DNA of 64,000 nucleotides, from assembly GCA_035998445.1 (NCBI GenBank), contig DASYHQ010000059.1:21210-85209 (forward strand), given 5' to 3'. The stretch is from Tepidisphaeraceae bacterium (GTDB lineage Bacteria > Planctomycetota > Phycisphaerae > Tepidisphaerales > Tepidisphaeraceae). A program made the position numbers and the translations under genes. Every line of letters starts with the position of its first letter. Position 1 is the stretch's first letter. Positions 33,171 to 42,725 of this stretch are shown here, piece by piece. The notes beneath the pieces are model-generated. The model had not been told where the DNA came from and ran no database searches. It saw only the letters and a program-made list of their open reading frames with translations.

Positions 33171-34325
33171 ATGATCTCAGCCAGATTTCTACCGCTCGTG
33201 CTCAAACAGCTGACGCGCCGCCGCGTGCGCACCGCGCTGACGCTGCTGGGCGTGGCGACGTCGATGTTCCTGTTCTCGGCGGTTCAGGCGATGCAGAGCG
33301 GCGTCCGCGAGGCGACGACCGAGTCGTCGAAGGAGACGACGCTGGTCGTCTACCGGCAGAACCGCTACTGCCCGTTCACCAGCCGCCTGCCGCAACACTA
33401 CGAACAGCGGATCGCGGCAATCTCGGGGGTGACGGGCGTGGTGCCGATCCAGATCCTCGTCAGCAATTGCCGCGCGAGCCTGGACGTCGTCACGTTCCGC
33501 GGCGTGCCGGCCGAGCAGGCGGAGGGCGTGTTCCGCAAGTCCCTGCGGATCGAGGAGGGCTCGCTGGACGCGTGGCTGGCGCGCAGTGATGCCGCCCTGC
33601 TTGGCAAGACGCTGGCCCAGCGCCGCGGCCTGAAGGTGGGCGACAACTTTCAGGCCGCCAGCGTGACCGTGACGGTCGCCGGCATCATCGACTCCGACCG
33701 CGAGCAGGACCACAACGTCGCCTACGTTCACTTGCCGTTCCTGCAGCAGTCGGCCGGTCTTCGGAAGCTCGGGCTCGTCACGCAGTTTAACGTAACCGTC
33801 GATGACCCCGCCCGGTTCGAGGAGGTCGCCAAGGCGATCGACGCCGAGTTCGCGTCCGATACGGACCCGACGAGCACGTCCAGCGAACAGGCGTTCGTGG
33901 CCCGGGCGGCGCAGGACATCATCCGCGTCGTGGAGTTCACGAACTACCTCGGCTGGGCCTGCCTGCTGGCGGTACTGGCGCTGGTCGCCAACGCGATCGT
34001 GCTGAGCGTGCAGGATCGGGTGAAGGAACACGCGGTGTTGCAGACGCTTGGTTACAAGCCCGCGATGATCGGCCAGCTCGTCGTGACCGAAGGCTTGTTG
34101 GTGGGCGTGCTCGGCGGCCTGCTCGGTACGGGTCTGGCCGCCGGCGCGCTGGCTTGGCGGACGATGAGCCTGACGACCGAGGGCCTCAGCATCAGCGTGC
34201 GATCCGACCCGTGGATCATCTTGACCGGGCTTGGCATCTCCGCCCTGCTCGGCATTGTCGCGGGGCTCGTCCCGGCGTGGCAGGCGTCGCGGCGGCAAAT
34301 CGTCGATTGTTTTCGCGCGGTGTAG
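33171..34325 (+). CDS. ABC transporter permease, FtsX/MacB-like (1)
   Basis: 384 residues. N-terminal TM (RTALTLLGVATSMFLFSAVQ), a large periplasmic MacB_PCD-like domain (about 45-250; has ATTESSKETTLVVYRQNRYC), then three TM helices of the FtsX domain: NYLGWACLLAVLALVANAIV, LLVGVLGGLLGTGLAAGALA and the last near 345-370. VQDRVKEHAVLQTLGYKP is the conserved cytoplasmic loop. Together with the next gene it forms a heterodimeric transporter. Substrate unknown. Confidence 0.88.
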   Translation: MISARFLPLVLKQLTRRRVRTALTLLGVATSMFLFSAVQAMQSGVREATTESSKETTLVVYRQNRYCPFTSRLPQHYEQRIAAISGVTGVVPIQILVSNCRASLDVVTFRGVPAEQAEGVFRKSLRIEEGSLDAWLARSDAALLGKTLAQRRGLKVGDNFQAASVTVTVAGIIDSDREQDHNVAYVHLPFLQQSAGLRKLGLVTQFNVTVDDPARFEEVAKAIDAEFASDTDPTSTSSEQAFVARAAQDIIRVVEFTNYLGWACLLAVLALVANAIVLSVQDRVKEHAVLQTLGYKPAMIGQLVVTEGLLVGVLGGLLGTGLAAGALAWRTMSLTTEGLSISVRSDPWIILTGLGISALLGIVAGLVPAWQASRRQIVDCFRAV

Positions 34326-34340
34326 AAAGGACGCAGGACG

Positions 34341-35504
34341 ATGGGCATCCCGCTCGACTACGCCATTCGCAACCTCGGCCGCTCACCGACGCGGCTGCTG
34401 CTGAGCCTTGTGGGCAGCACGCTCGTCGTGCTGCTCGTGCTTGCCGCCGGTGGCTTCGTGCGCGGGATGGACCGCAGCCTGACCCTCCGCGGTGGGCAGG
34501 GTAACGTCATGCTGTTCGGCGCCGGTAGTGAAGAAAGCGTGGAGCGCAGCGAGATCAGCCCGGCCGTCCCGAGCCTCGTCGCTGCGAACGTGCCGGGCAT
34601 CCGAACACGGCTCGGCGTGCCGTACGTCTCGCCGGAGGTGCACATGCAGACGACGGTCCAGCGCACGCCGGACGATGAGACGAACCGCCAGGTCCTGGTT
34701 CGCGGGGTGACGCCAACCGCATGGCTCGTCCATTCCGGCTCGCGCGTCGCAGAGGGGCGGGCGCCCGAGGCAGGCCGCGACGAGATCGTCGTCGGCCGCT
34801 TAGCGTACCGCCGACTTGGCATGCGGCCGGACGAGCTGACGATCGGCAGCCAGCTTTGGTTTGACGACCGATTCTGGACCGTGGTCGGCATCTTCGAGTT
34901 TCCCGGCTCCGTCACCGAATCGGAGATCTGGTGCCCGCTGACCGACCTGCAGATCGCCGCCCGGCGCGACAACTTATCTTGCGTGGTGGCGACGATCGAC
35001 GGCGAGGATGGCTTTGACGACGCCGATGCCTTCGCAAAACAACGGCTGGACCTCGAACTAGTGGCGCAGCGCGAGCAAACCTATTACGCGAAGCTGGCCG
35101 GGTTCTTCGCGCCCGTGCGCGCGATGGTCTGGGCGACTGCGGTGCTCATCGCCAGTGGTGGGCTGCTGGGCGGGCTGAACACGATGTACGCGGCCTTCGC
35201 GTCGCGGGTACGCGAGGTCGGCGCGCTGCAGGCGATGGGCTTCAGCCGGCGGACGATCGTCAAAAGCCTCGTTCAGGAATCGGTCCTGGCGGCGATGGCC
35301 GGCACGGTCCTGGCCCTGCTGATCGGGATCACGCTGCTTGACGGCGTTACCGTGCAGTTTTCCATGGGCGCGTTCGGCCTAGCGATCGACGGCAGCGTCG
35401 TGCTGCTCGGCGTCGCCGCCGGGCTCGCTGTGGGATTGCTGGGGGCCGTGCCGCCGGCGGTGCGGTGCCTACGGTTGCCGATCACGGACGCCTTGAAGTC
35501 CTGA
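34341..35504 (+). CDS. ABC transporter permease, FtsX/MacB-like (2)
   Basis: 387 residues. Same plan as the previous permease: TM1 LLLSLVGSTLVVLLVLAAGG, periplasmic domain (about 45-250), then MVWATAVLIASGGLLGGLNT, a loop VREVGALQAMGFSRRTIVKS, AAMAGTVLALLIGITLLDGV and VVLLGVAAGLAVGLLGAVPP. The periplasmic part is unlike permease 1, so the pair is heteromeric. Starts 15 bp after gene 1; 45 bp before the lipoprotein gene. Confidence 0.88.
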   Translation: MGIPLDYAIRNLGRSPTRLLLSLVGSTLVVLLVLAAGGFVRGMDRSLTLRGGQGNVMLFGAGSEESVERSEISPAVPSLVAANVPGIRTRLGVPYVSPEVHMQTTVQRTPDDETNRQVLVRGVTPTAWLVHSGSRVAEGRAPEAGRDEIVVGRLAYRRLGMRPDELTIGSQLWFDDRFWTVVGIFEFPGSVTESEIWCPLTDLQIAARRDNLSCVVATIDGEDGFDDADAFAKQRLDLELVAQREQTYYAKLAGFFAPVRAMVWATAVLIASGGLLGGLNTMYAAFASRVREVGALQAMGFSRRTIVKSLVQESVLAAMAGTVLALLIGITLLDGVTVQFSMGAFGLAIDGSVVLLGVAAGLAVGLLGAVPPAVRCLRLPITDALKS

Positions 35505-35549
35505 TCCCGTTTTACAGAGAAATTGACGAATCCGTTAGTATTTTAGGAG

Positions 35550-36107
35550 ATGACCATGAAGAATCGTTCACTTGCCGCGACCCTCGTTCTCACCGCCGCT
35601 CTGTTCGCCGGGTGCGACGATGCCCCGTCCACCAATTCCAACACCGGTACGCCATTGCCATCGGCCGGGGCCACCGAAGCGGCAGCGTTGCCGTCGAACC
35701 TGCGATTGACCTCCGCGCCGGCCGGCGCGACGGACATCACGGCGGCCAAGGCGTCTGTGAAAGACGGTGACCGCGTCGTGATTCGCGGCGTCGTCGCTGG
35801 CCGTGTTGATCCGATCGCGGAGAATCGGGCGATCGTGACGCTGCTCGACGCGGGCATCGCGACGTGCGACAAGAACCCGTCGGACGGTTGCCGCACCCCG
35901 TGGGACGCCTGCTGCGAACCGGCCGACGTGCTGTCGAAGAACAGCGTGACGGTGCAGGTGGTCGACGCCGACGGTCGGCCGTTAAAAGCGTCACTGGCCG
36001 CCATCGACGGCGTCAAACCGCTGGCGAAGCTCGTGGTTTCCGGCGTCGCAGATGTGAGCAGCGACGGGGTCGTCCTCGTCAACGCCGACGGGCTATTCGT
36101 CGAGTAG
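35550..36107 (+). CDS. Lipoprotein with OB-like domain and CC motif, last gene of the ABC operon
   Basis: 185 residues. Signal MKNRSLAATLVLTAALFAGC with lipobox FAGC at Cys22, then a Ser/Thr/Asn linker. The folded part begins near 60: SVKDGDRVVIRGVVAGRVDP, IVTLLDAGIATCDKNP, the Cys cluster DGCRTPWDACCEP and VLVNADG at the end, like a small OB-fold. Cysteines at four sites in 20 residues suggest a metal or disulfide role, echoing the Cys-rich first protein of the operon. AGGAGATGACC sits before the ATG. Confidence 0.7.
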   Translation: MTMKNRSLAATLVLTAALFAGCDDAPSTNSNTGTPLPSAGATEAAALPSNLRLTSAPAGATDITAAKASVKDGDRVVIRGVVAGRVDPIAENRAIVTLLDAGIATCDKNPSDGCRTPWDACCEPADVLSKNSVTVQVVDADGRPLKASLAAIDGVKPLAKLVVSGVADVSSDGVVLVNADGLFVE

Positions 36108-36275
36108 TTTGCGGAACAACGTTCGAGTAAAGCAGCGGCTAGTGCTCGAACAGCAAGGCCGGGCACTGCGCGGGGGTCTAGGGAACCGCGGCCCATTCCC
36201 GGAGCGACGAACGCGAAGCCTTTACGGCCAGCGCCGTCGCTGTCGTTGACCAGCACCCAATTCTGAGGCAGGAAC

Positions 36276-37187
36276 TTAGTCACGGGCCCGCGACCACATC
36301 CGCCCCACCGCGCCGTACGCCGGCATCGACCCGGCGGTGGGGTAGAGGGTGCGGTCGTAGGTGTCCCACAGCGACATCGTCTCGGCGTGGCCGTCGACGA
36401 AGGCGAAGTTGTAGGTGCCGTTCACCTGAGTGAACTCCTGCCCCATCTGCCCTTTGACCAAGCCATGAGCCGGGAGGACATTGGCGATGGTACCGCCCGC
36501 ACCACGGTCGCGGACCAGCATCCAGCCGGGGTTGTAGACTCGACCATTCGCCCCGCCGGCATAGTTGTCGGTGTGCTGGAGTTCGACGAGCATCAGCGTG
36601 GCCGCCGAGTCGCGGACGTCGGTGATCCTCGCTGAGTAAGGGGGCACGGTCGATGGCAGGAAACTTTCGCCGGCGATGCCTGTTAGCGCCGACGTGGTCC
36701 CCGGCCCGCCACCACGGAGAATGGCATAGCTGCGGGGCTTGGGACCGAACGCAGGCCGTTCGACGTCGTCCGTCGGGCACAGCAGCACCTTCGGCCACCA
36801 GCGGAAGTAATTTGTGTTCGAGATCGACCCGGACCACTTCGCCTCGTCGCTCATGCCGCTCACGCCGAGTTGACGCGAGATCAGGTCGTCCCACGCCATA
36901 AGCCCGTTACCGGAGACCGTCACGCCGTCCTCCGCGAGAATCTGCGCCGCCGATTTCTGATACGCGGCATAAGGCAACTTGCCCTTATTCTCGTTGACGT
37001 ACATCTGCACCGCCATGCCGATCTGCCGCATGTTGCTCAGGCAGACCAGCTTGTTCGCCTGCTGGCGCGCCTTGTTCAACGACGGCAGCAAGATGCTGAT
37101 CAGCAGTGCGATGATGCCGATCACGACCAGCAGTTCTACGAGCGTAAAGCCTGGACGGGACGATCGGCGGCGGACGGAACGAGACAT
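36276..37187 (-). CDS. Prepilin-type N-terminal methylation domain protein
   Basis: 303 residues from the ATG at 37187 (GGAGG 6 nt upstream). Class III/IV prepilin start: basic leader [11 protein letters not shown], then [20 protein letters not shown]. The long C-terminal domain has cysteines [11 protein letters not shown] and LLCPTDD and ends with [15 protein letters not shown]. The VDGHA pattern is typical of the large planctomycete family of prepilin-like proteins. Secreted through a type II/IV-like system (inferred). A palindromic operator-like site lies about 130 bp upstream. Confidence 0.9.
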   Translation of the reverse strand: MSRSVRRRSSRPGFTLVELLVVIGIIALLISILLPSLNKARQQANKLVCLSNMRQIGMAVQMYVNENKGKLPYAAYQKSAAQILAEDGVTVSGNGLMAWDDLISRQLGVSGMSDEAKWSGSISNTNYFRWWPKVLLCPTDDVERPAFGPKPRSYAILRGGGPGTTSALTGIAGESFLPSTVPPYSARITDVRDSAATLMLVELQHTDNYAGGANGRVYNPGWMLVRDRGAGGTIANVLPAHGLVKGQMGQEFTQVNGTYNFAFVDGHAETMSLWDTYDRTLYPTAGSMPAYGAVGRMWSRARD

Positions 37188-37315
37188 GGAAGCCTCCACT
37201 TTTTAGAGCGACGAACTTCGAGACGTGAGCGGCGGGTCGCCCCGTCCAACCATTGGGCACGCGGGGAGCAGTTTCCCGCGTGAAGGCAATCATAACACCG
37301 CAATTCAAAAAGTCA

Positions 37316-37329
37316 ATAAATCGGTTAAT
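37316..37329. promoter_or_regulatory. CG-centred palindromic operator-like site A
   Basis: ATAAATCGGTTAAT. Its inverse reads ATTAACCGATTTAT. Matches sites B, C and D in the pattern AT-rich half, CG, AT-rich half. It lies about 130 bp ahead of the prepilin gene. Confidence 0.45.
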
Positions 37330-37528
37330 ATCGGTTGTGTTGGCTCGTATCGGGACATTCTTGACGATCGCCGTGAGCAAGAGCCCACGCGCATTGTCCC
37401 CCCGCGGCCATACCGCTCCCACCGACTTAGCCAATCAATCTATCTTGCTATTTCGTCATCCGGCTCAGGCGCCCGGCAAACAAGGTAGGCGGGGATGATT
37501 TATTGACCCCGACGCGCGAAATGCATAT

Positions 37529-37542
37529 ATTAAACGAGTTAT
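37529..37542. promoter_or_regulatory. CG-centred palindromic operator-like site B
   Basis: ATTAAACGAGTTAT, about 165 bp before the GH130 start. Identical to site C over the first nine bases. Confidence 0.45.
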
Positions 37543-37705
37543 CTGCCTGGATCCGCCGGCTCCGTCTTGCCCGTTGTCTGCCCGATGGCGACACTATCCG
37601 GGACGGCGATCGCCCTGCTGCTGAAGCGACGAGCATCAACATCTGCGGGGCGGGCATCCTGTTGCACCGCCTGATTCACGCCCCGATGCCAGACCGAACT
37701 CCACA

Positions 37706-38698
37706 ATGACTGACCTACCCTACTTCCCCGATTATCACGATGCCGACTTGGTTCGACGCTTCGAGGGCAATCCGATCCTGACCGGCCGCAGCTTCCCGAA
37801 GTCGGCGGGGATCGCCCACGTCTTTAACAGCGGGGCTTGCAAGGTCGGCAACAAGTACGTGATGGTCTGCCGCACCGAGACGCTCGACTTACGGCCGGCG
37901 TTCTGGATCGCCGAGAGCGATGACGGCGTGCGATTTACGCCGCGCGCCGAGCCGATCAGGATGCCGATCGACGACCCGATGTTCCGCCGATATGCCGACA
38001 TCAACTACTACGACCCGCGGATCACGTGGCTCGAGGGGGCGTGGTACGTCATGCACGCCTGCCACAGCCGGCTGGGCGACTGCCGCATCTCGCTGCTGCG
38101 CACCACGAGCTTCGACAACGACGACTTCGAGTGGCTGGGCTTCGTCAGCGACCCCGGCCAGCGGAACGGTGTGCTGTTCCCCGAGAAGATCGGCGGCCAC
38201 TACGTTCGCCTCGACCGCCCGCAGACGAGTTGGGAAGGTGGGAACATGTGGGTGAGCCGGTCCCCCGACCTGATCCACTGGGGCCAGAGCCGCGCGGCCT
38301 TGGCGACGGACGACCTGTCGTGGGCCTGGACCAAGGTTGGTGGCGGCGCGCCGCCGATCCGCACCGACCGCGGGTGGCTGAACATCTTCCACGGCGTGCG
38401 CACGCAGGTGAAGGCGCACCTCGTCTACGAGGTCGGCGTCTGCCTGCACGACCTGGAGCGGCCGGAGGTCGTCACCCACCTGTGCCGCCAACCGATCCTC
38501 ACGCCGATGAAGCTCTACGAGCACGTCGGCCAATCGCCGAGCGTGGTCTTCGTCTGCGGCGCAATCGTTGAGCCGGACGGGTCGGTCAAGCTGTATTACG
38601 GCGGGGCCGACGCCGTGCAGTGTGTCGCCTTCACCACGCTTGCCGAGTTGCTCGACGCGTGCGAGCCCTTCGAGTCAACCACCGCCGTCCCCCGCTGA
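37706..38698 (+). CDS. GH130 family glycoside phosphorylase/hydrolase
   Basis: 330 residues. A five-bladed beta-propeller of the GH130 type: EGNPILTGRSFPKSAG, VFNSGACKVGNKYVMVCRTE, DINYYDPRITWLEGAWYVMH, NGVLFPEKIGGHYVRLDRP, and KLYYGGADAVQCVA near the C-terminus. GH130 enzymes phosphorolyse or hydrolyse beta-mannosides. No signal peptide, so cytoplasmic. The next gene starts 69 bp later in the same direction. Confidence 0.88.
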   Translation: MTDLPYFPDYHDADLVRRFEGNPILTGRSFPKSAGIAHVFNSGACKVGNKYVMVCRTETLDLRPAFWIAESDDGVRFTPRAEPIRMPIDDPMFRRYADINYYDPRITWLEGAWYVMHACHSRLGDCRISLLRTTSFDNDDFEWLGFVSDPGQRNGVLFPEKIGGHYVRLDRPQTSWEGGNMWVSRSPDLIHWGQSRAALATDDLSWAWTKVGGGAPPIRTDRGWLNIFHGVRTQVKAHLVYEVGVCLHDLERPEVVTHLCRQPILTPMKLYEHVGQSPSVVFVCGAIVEPDGSVKLYYGGADAVQCVAFTTLAELLDACEPFESTTAVPR

Positions 38699-38767
38699 CG
38701 CCGCCGTAAGGTGTCACCATTCACGACCATCTGGCCAGATCCGCCGAACCTGTTAGGACCCACTGAT

Positions 38768-40801
38768 ATGACCTACGAGCCCCTCGATGACCGCCGCTAC
38801 CGCCAGGTTCACCTCGACTTCCACACGAGCGAGCACATTGCCGACGTTGGTGCCGAATTCGACCCTGACGCGTTCGTCGCCACGCTCAAGCTCGGCCACG
38901 TCGATGCGATTAACCTTTTTGCCAAGTGTCATCACTCGTGGAGCTATTACCCGACGGAGGTCGGCCAGCGTCACCCCAATCTCGTGCCCGGCCTCGATCT
39001 GCTCGGCGAACAGATTAAGGCGTGCCACGCCGCGGGCATCCGTTGCCCGATTTACTACACGGTCGGGTGGAGCAGCAACGATGCGGCCGACCACCCGGAC
39101 TGGTGCGTGCGGCAACAGGACGGCTCGCTGTTGGCCAACATTGCGGCGTACGACCTCAACGCTGCCCCCGACAAGCTTAAGCCGGCCGGCGGTTGGTTTT
39201 TCCTCTGCCCCAGTGGCGAGTACCGCCGGCTGATGCTCGAGCAGACGCGCGAGATCCTTGAGACCTACGAGGTCGACGGGCTCTGGTACGACATCTGCAA
39301 TTTCGAGACGTGCTGGTGTCACAACTGCCGCGCCGGCATGAAGGAGGCGGGCTACGACGCCGAGAAGGTCGACGACGCGGCCGCTTACTGCGTCGACAAG
39401 TGGGAGTCGTTCATGAAGGCCTGCCGCGACTTGATCGCGGAGCGGCGGCCGGGGGCGAGCGTCTTCTTCAACGGGCTGGTCCACGTCGTCACACCGCCGC
39501 GCATTCTCGCCCAGCAGACGCACTACGAGCTCGAGGACCTTCCGACGGTTTGGGGCGGCTACGACAAGCTCCCCCCACGGGCGCGCTTCTTCGCCGGCGA
39601 CGGCAAGAAGACGATCGCGATGAGCGGCAAGTTCCACACCGCCTGGGGCGAGTTCGGCGGCTATAAGCACCCCGACGCCCTGCGCTACGAGGCCGCCTCG
39701 ATGGTCAGCTTCGGTGCGATGTGCAATTTCGGCGACCAGCTCCACCCCTCGGGCAGGCTCGACGAGCAGACCTATCGAAACGTCGGCGAGGCGTTCGAGT
39801 ACGTCCGGACGCTCGAGACCTGGCTGCCCGACGCGAAGCCCAAGGCGAACCTCGGCGTCCTGTTCAATGCGGAGACGAGCAACCGGTCCGTCCACGGCAC
39901 GAGCAGCTCGCTGCACGACGAGGGGCTGTGCAACATGCTGCTCGAGTCGCAGATCGACTTCGAGCGCGTCTACCCCGACCGCGACCTGTCGCGCTTTGAT
40001 GCGATCGTGCTGCCCGGCACGCGCAGCCTGACGCGCGACACCGCCGCAGCGCTGCAACGGTTCACCGTCGCGGGCGGACGGCTGTTGGTACTCGGCGAGG
40101 GCTGCCTGCTCGCTGGCGCCGACGAGCTCGCCCTCGACATCGGCGGCGAGTACCTCGGTCATGCGAATTTTCAGGTCGACTACACGCTTGCCGGCGACGC
40201 ACTGCGGCCGTTGGGCGACCTGGGCGTCGGGCCGTTCCTCAACTACACCGCCGCCCCGCGGATCAAGCCGACCGACGGTCAGGTGCTGGCGGCGATCCGC
40301 GAGCCCTACTTCGACCGCACCTACGGCCGATACTGCTCGCACCAGAACACGCCCTACGTCCTGCAGGACGCGCCCCATGTAGCCGCCGTGCGCAAGGGCA
40401 ACGTGCTGACGCTGCCGCACTCGCTCGGGCTGCTCTACGCTAAGCACGGCGCCCGCGTCCATCGAGAACTCGCCACGGCCGCGCTTAAGCTCCTGGGCTT
40501 TGCGCCGACGGTGACGGTCGAGGGACTGATGAGCGCCGGCCGCGTGGCCCTCTACGAGCAGGCAAGCCACGGCCGACACGTCCTGCACCTGACCTACGCC
40601 GTGCCGACGCCGCGCGGTCGGTGCATGGTGATCGAGGACCTGCCTACCCTTCGCGACGTCCGTGTGAGCGTAAAGCTCGATGGCGTGACGAGCGCGCGAC
40701 TCCCGCTGCGCGGCGAGACGCTGCAGGCCAACCGCGAGGGCGACCGCCTCACCTTCACCCTTCCTCGGCTGCGAATGCACGAACTCGTCGAGTTGACGTA
40801 G
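38768..40801 (+). CDS. Putative glycoside hydrolase (GHL6-like TIM barrel with trimerisation-like domain)
   Basis: 677 residues from the ATG at 38768. The N-terminal barrel has VHLDFHTSEHIADVGAEFDP, INLFAKCHHSWSYYPTEVGQ, IYYTVGWSSNDA, FLCPSGEYRRLML, and VDGLWYDICNFETCWCHNC. This resembles the uncharacterised GHL6 and alpha-L-fucosidase-related families. The middle (about 360-560) looks like the GH42 trimerisation (Rossmann-like) domain: ANLGVLFNAETSN, DAIVLPGTRSL, GGRLLVLGEG. The end is a small beta domain. Substrate unknown. No signal peptide. Likely co-transcribed with GH130. Confidence 0.7.
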   Translation: MTYEPLDDRRYRQVHLDFHTSEHIADVGAEFDPDAFVATLKLGHVDAINLFAKCHHSWSYYPTEVGQRHPNLVPGLDLLGEQIKACHAAGIRCPIYYTVGWSSNDAADHPDWCVRQQDGSLLANIAAYDLNAAPDKLKPAGGWFFLCPSGEYRRLMLEQTREILETYEVDGLWYDICNFETCWCHNCRAGMKEAGYDAEKVDDAAAYCVDKWESFMKACRDLIAERRPGASVFFNGLVHVVTPPRILAQQTHYELEDLPTVWGGYDKLPPRARFFAGDGKKTIAMSGKFHTAWGEFGGYKHPDALRYEAASMVSFGAMCNFGDQLHPSGRLDEQTYRNVGEAFEYVRTLETWLPDAKPKANLGVLFNAETSNRSVHGTSSSLHDEGLCNMLLESQIDFERVYPDRDLSRFDAIVLPGTRSLTRDTAAALQRFTVAGGRLLVLGEGCLLAGADELALDIGGEYLGHANFQVDYTLAGDALRPLGDLGVGPFLNYTAAPRIKPTDGQVLAAIREPYFDRTYGRYCSHQNTPYVLQDAPHVAAVRKGNVLTLPHSLGLLYAKHGARVHRELATAALKLLGFAPTVTVEGLMSAGRVALYEQASHGRHVLHLTYAVPTPRGRCMVIEDLPTLRDVRVSVKLDGVTSARLPLRGETLQANREGDRLTFTLPRLRMHELVELT

Positions 40802-40888
40802 CCGTAGCCGACCGGATTGGCGCGGCCGCTTTATCGGCGGCCAGTGTTGAACAGTTTCACTTTCAGTTGGAACCGGCGCAGGACCCGT

Positions 40889-40991
40889 TGTCATCCCGAT
40901 GGGAGCGGTAGCGACCGGAGGGATCTCGACTGACTCACGGTGCGGGCCGTGGGAGATCCCTCGGGTCGCTACCGCTCCCATCGGGATGACA
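40889..40991. repeat. Family B long inverted repeat in a 406-bp gap
   Basis: TGTCATCCCGATGGGAGCGG at the left pairs with CCGCTCCCATCGGGATGACA at the right; the centre holds GGGATCTC/GAGATCCC. It is placed between convergent genes (GHL6-like and sulfatase 1). The remaining sequence of 40802-41207 shows no gene. Confidence 0.85.
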
Positions 40992-41207
40992 GTACCTTGA
41001 CCCCCTACGTTAAAGGAACGTGCTCCGGCACGCACGCCGAACCGCAATCCGGCCGCTTAAGCGGCGTCGCTGGCCGTTGCGATATTGAGGGTGCGCCCTT
41101 TGCGTGCGTTCCCGCATCATCATGCGCGACCGACGGCACAGCGGACGATCACGGATCGCACTTGTTGAAGGCAACCCGTGGGGTCGAGCTTACGGGTCAA
41201 AGCGTCA

Positions 41208-42704
41208 TCATCCAAAGGATCGCCGCGGGTGGGCGGCGCCTTCTTCCTTCATCTTCTGACGGGCCAGTTCAAGGAGAAGATCCGCGCGGAGCTCGGGTTC
41301 CTTGTCCCACAGGTTGTCGTACTGGTCCGGATCCTCCTTCAGGTCGTAAACCTCGCCTTTCGCCTCGTCGCGGTAGATGACCACTTTGTGAGAGTCGTTT
41401 ACATAAGTGGTCTGATAGCAGTTGGCGGTAATATTGCTCTCGATCAGCGTTCCCGAGCGATAACGGTCTAAATTTCCTTCGAGGAAGCCGAGCAAGTTCA
41501 TTCCCTGGATTCCTTGTGGAACTCCCAAGCCTGCCAGTTGCAGGAAGAGGCGCGGCAGGTCGACGAGATTCGCGATCGCGTCCGAATGCCCCTTCCTCCA
41601 TTTCATGCCCGGCGCCCAGATCATCAGCGGCACCCTCTGGCAGTCCTCGTAGGCGGTCAGGCCTTTGCCCCAGAACCCGTGGTGCCCGTGCATCTCACCG
41701 TGGTCCGAGGTGAAAACGATGACCGTGTTCGCGAGTTCTCCCGTCTCCTCAAGCAGCCGGATGACGCGCCCAACCCGATGATCGATAAACCCGATCATTC
41801 CGACGGTCGCCTGCAGGGCGCTGACGGCCTGCCCGTCGAGCCGCCTTCTTGGGAAGACGCAGGGGGTCATGAACTCGTCGTCGACTGCGGACCAATCCCC
41901 CCTCAAGGCGGCGGCGTAAAACACAGGCTTGTCGTCGAACTCGCCCGGCCGATCGCTCTCGAAAGGCTTCAACTCGGAGCGGTCGACCCTGCTGTACCAC
42001 GGCTCCGGGCAGTACATCGGCTCGTGCGGGTCCTCGAAGCTCATCCAGAGGAACCAAGGGTTGCCGGGCTCCCGGTACTGCTTGAGCCATCGTTCGGTCT
42101 CATTACCTACCCACGCGGTATTGTGATGTTCCTCGGGAATGTCCCACGGGCCGGCATACTCTCCGTCATAACTTCCGTTCATCCACTTCGGGAACCATTG
42201 CGGTTCGGTGACGCCCTGCCGTTGCAGGTAGCGTTTGTAATGCATTTCAGGCACGGTGTTGGCATTGTGCCCGGACGCCAACTGAACCTGATCGAACCCA
42301 ACGTAGGGACCGTCGAAAGGATTCGCTTCGGTGGAGCAGTACTCTCCGATGGCCGCAAGCAGGTGGCCTTCTTCCTTCGTTCTTTCAGTGAAATGCGACT
42401 TCCCGACGAGGGCGGTCTGGTAGCCCACCTGCTTCAGGCGCTGGGGCACCGTGAGCTCGGGAAACGGGTCAGCCGTGACGCCGAGCGTGTGGCTGCGGTG
42501 CAGGGAGGGGTATTGTCCCGTGAGGAGCGTCACTCGCGTCGGCGTACAAAGCGGTGAGGGACAATAGGCGCGCGTAAAATGAACGCCTTCGCTGCCGATG
42601 CGATCCAGTGCGGGGGTGGTAATCCCCTTTAGGCCGGTCAGCCCGGTGTGGTCCCAACGCTGTTGATCGGTGGTGATGAAGAGGATGTTCGGGCGTACGC
42701 TCAT
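41208..42704 (-). CDS. Type I sulfatase (sulfatase 1)
   Basis: 498 residues. The catalytic signature LCTPTRVTLLTGQYPS places the formylglycine Cys at 53 and Arg at 57. Metal ligands begin at TTDQQ (Asp13), and a second pair is in VFTSDHGEMHGHHG near residue 330. The C-terminus has the KGEVYDLKEDPDQYDNLWDK pattern. No signal peptide is seen. Sulfate-ester substrate unknown. Sulfatase 2 lies immediately upstream, 21 bp away, on the same strand. Confidence 0.93.
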   Translation of the reverse strand: MSVRPNILFITTDQQRWDHTGLTGLKGITTPALDRIGSEGVHFTRAYCPSPLCTPTRVTLLTGQYPSLHRSHTLGVTADPFPELTVPQRLKQVGYQTALVGKSHFTERTKEEGHLLAAIGEYCSTEANPFDGPYVGFDQVQLASGHNANTVPEMHYKRYLQRQGVTEPQWFPKWMNGSYDGEYAGPWDIPEEHHNTAWVGNETERWLKQYREPGNPWFLWMSFEDPHEPMYCPEPWYSRVDRSELKPFESDRPGEFDDKPVFYAAALRGDWSAVDDEFMTPCVFPRRRLDGQAVSALQATVGMIGFIDHRVGRVIRLLEETGELANTVIVFTSDHGEMHGHHGFWGKGLTAYEDCQRVPLMIWAPGMKWRKGHSDAIANLVDLPRLFLQLAGLGVPQGIQGMNLLGFLEGNLDRYRSGTLIESNITANCYQTTYVNDSHKVVIYRDEAKGEVYDLKEDPDQYDNLWDKEPELRADLLLELARQKMKEEGAAHPRRSFG

Positions 42705-42725
42705 CGCATCGTATAGGGAGGCGTG

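Larger units (their letters stand above)
37188..37705. other. 518-bp divergent promoter region with two operator-like sites
   Basis: The gap separates the minus-strand prepilin gene from the plus-strand GH130 gene. It is AT-rich for this genome. It holds the CG-centred sites at 37316-37329 and 37529-37542. No gene is supported; small frames here have no family match by eye. Confidence 0.6.

Noticed and set aside
38753..41047. 764-codon minus-strand open frame
   Set aside because: Antisense to the GHL6-like gene, which has coherent barrel motifs on the plus strand; the minus product is compositionally biased.
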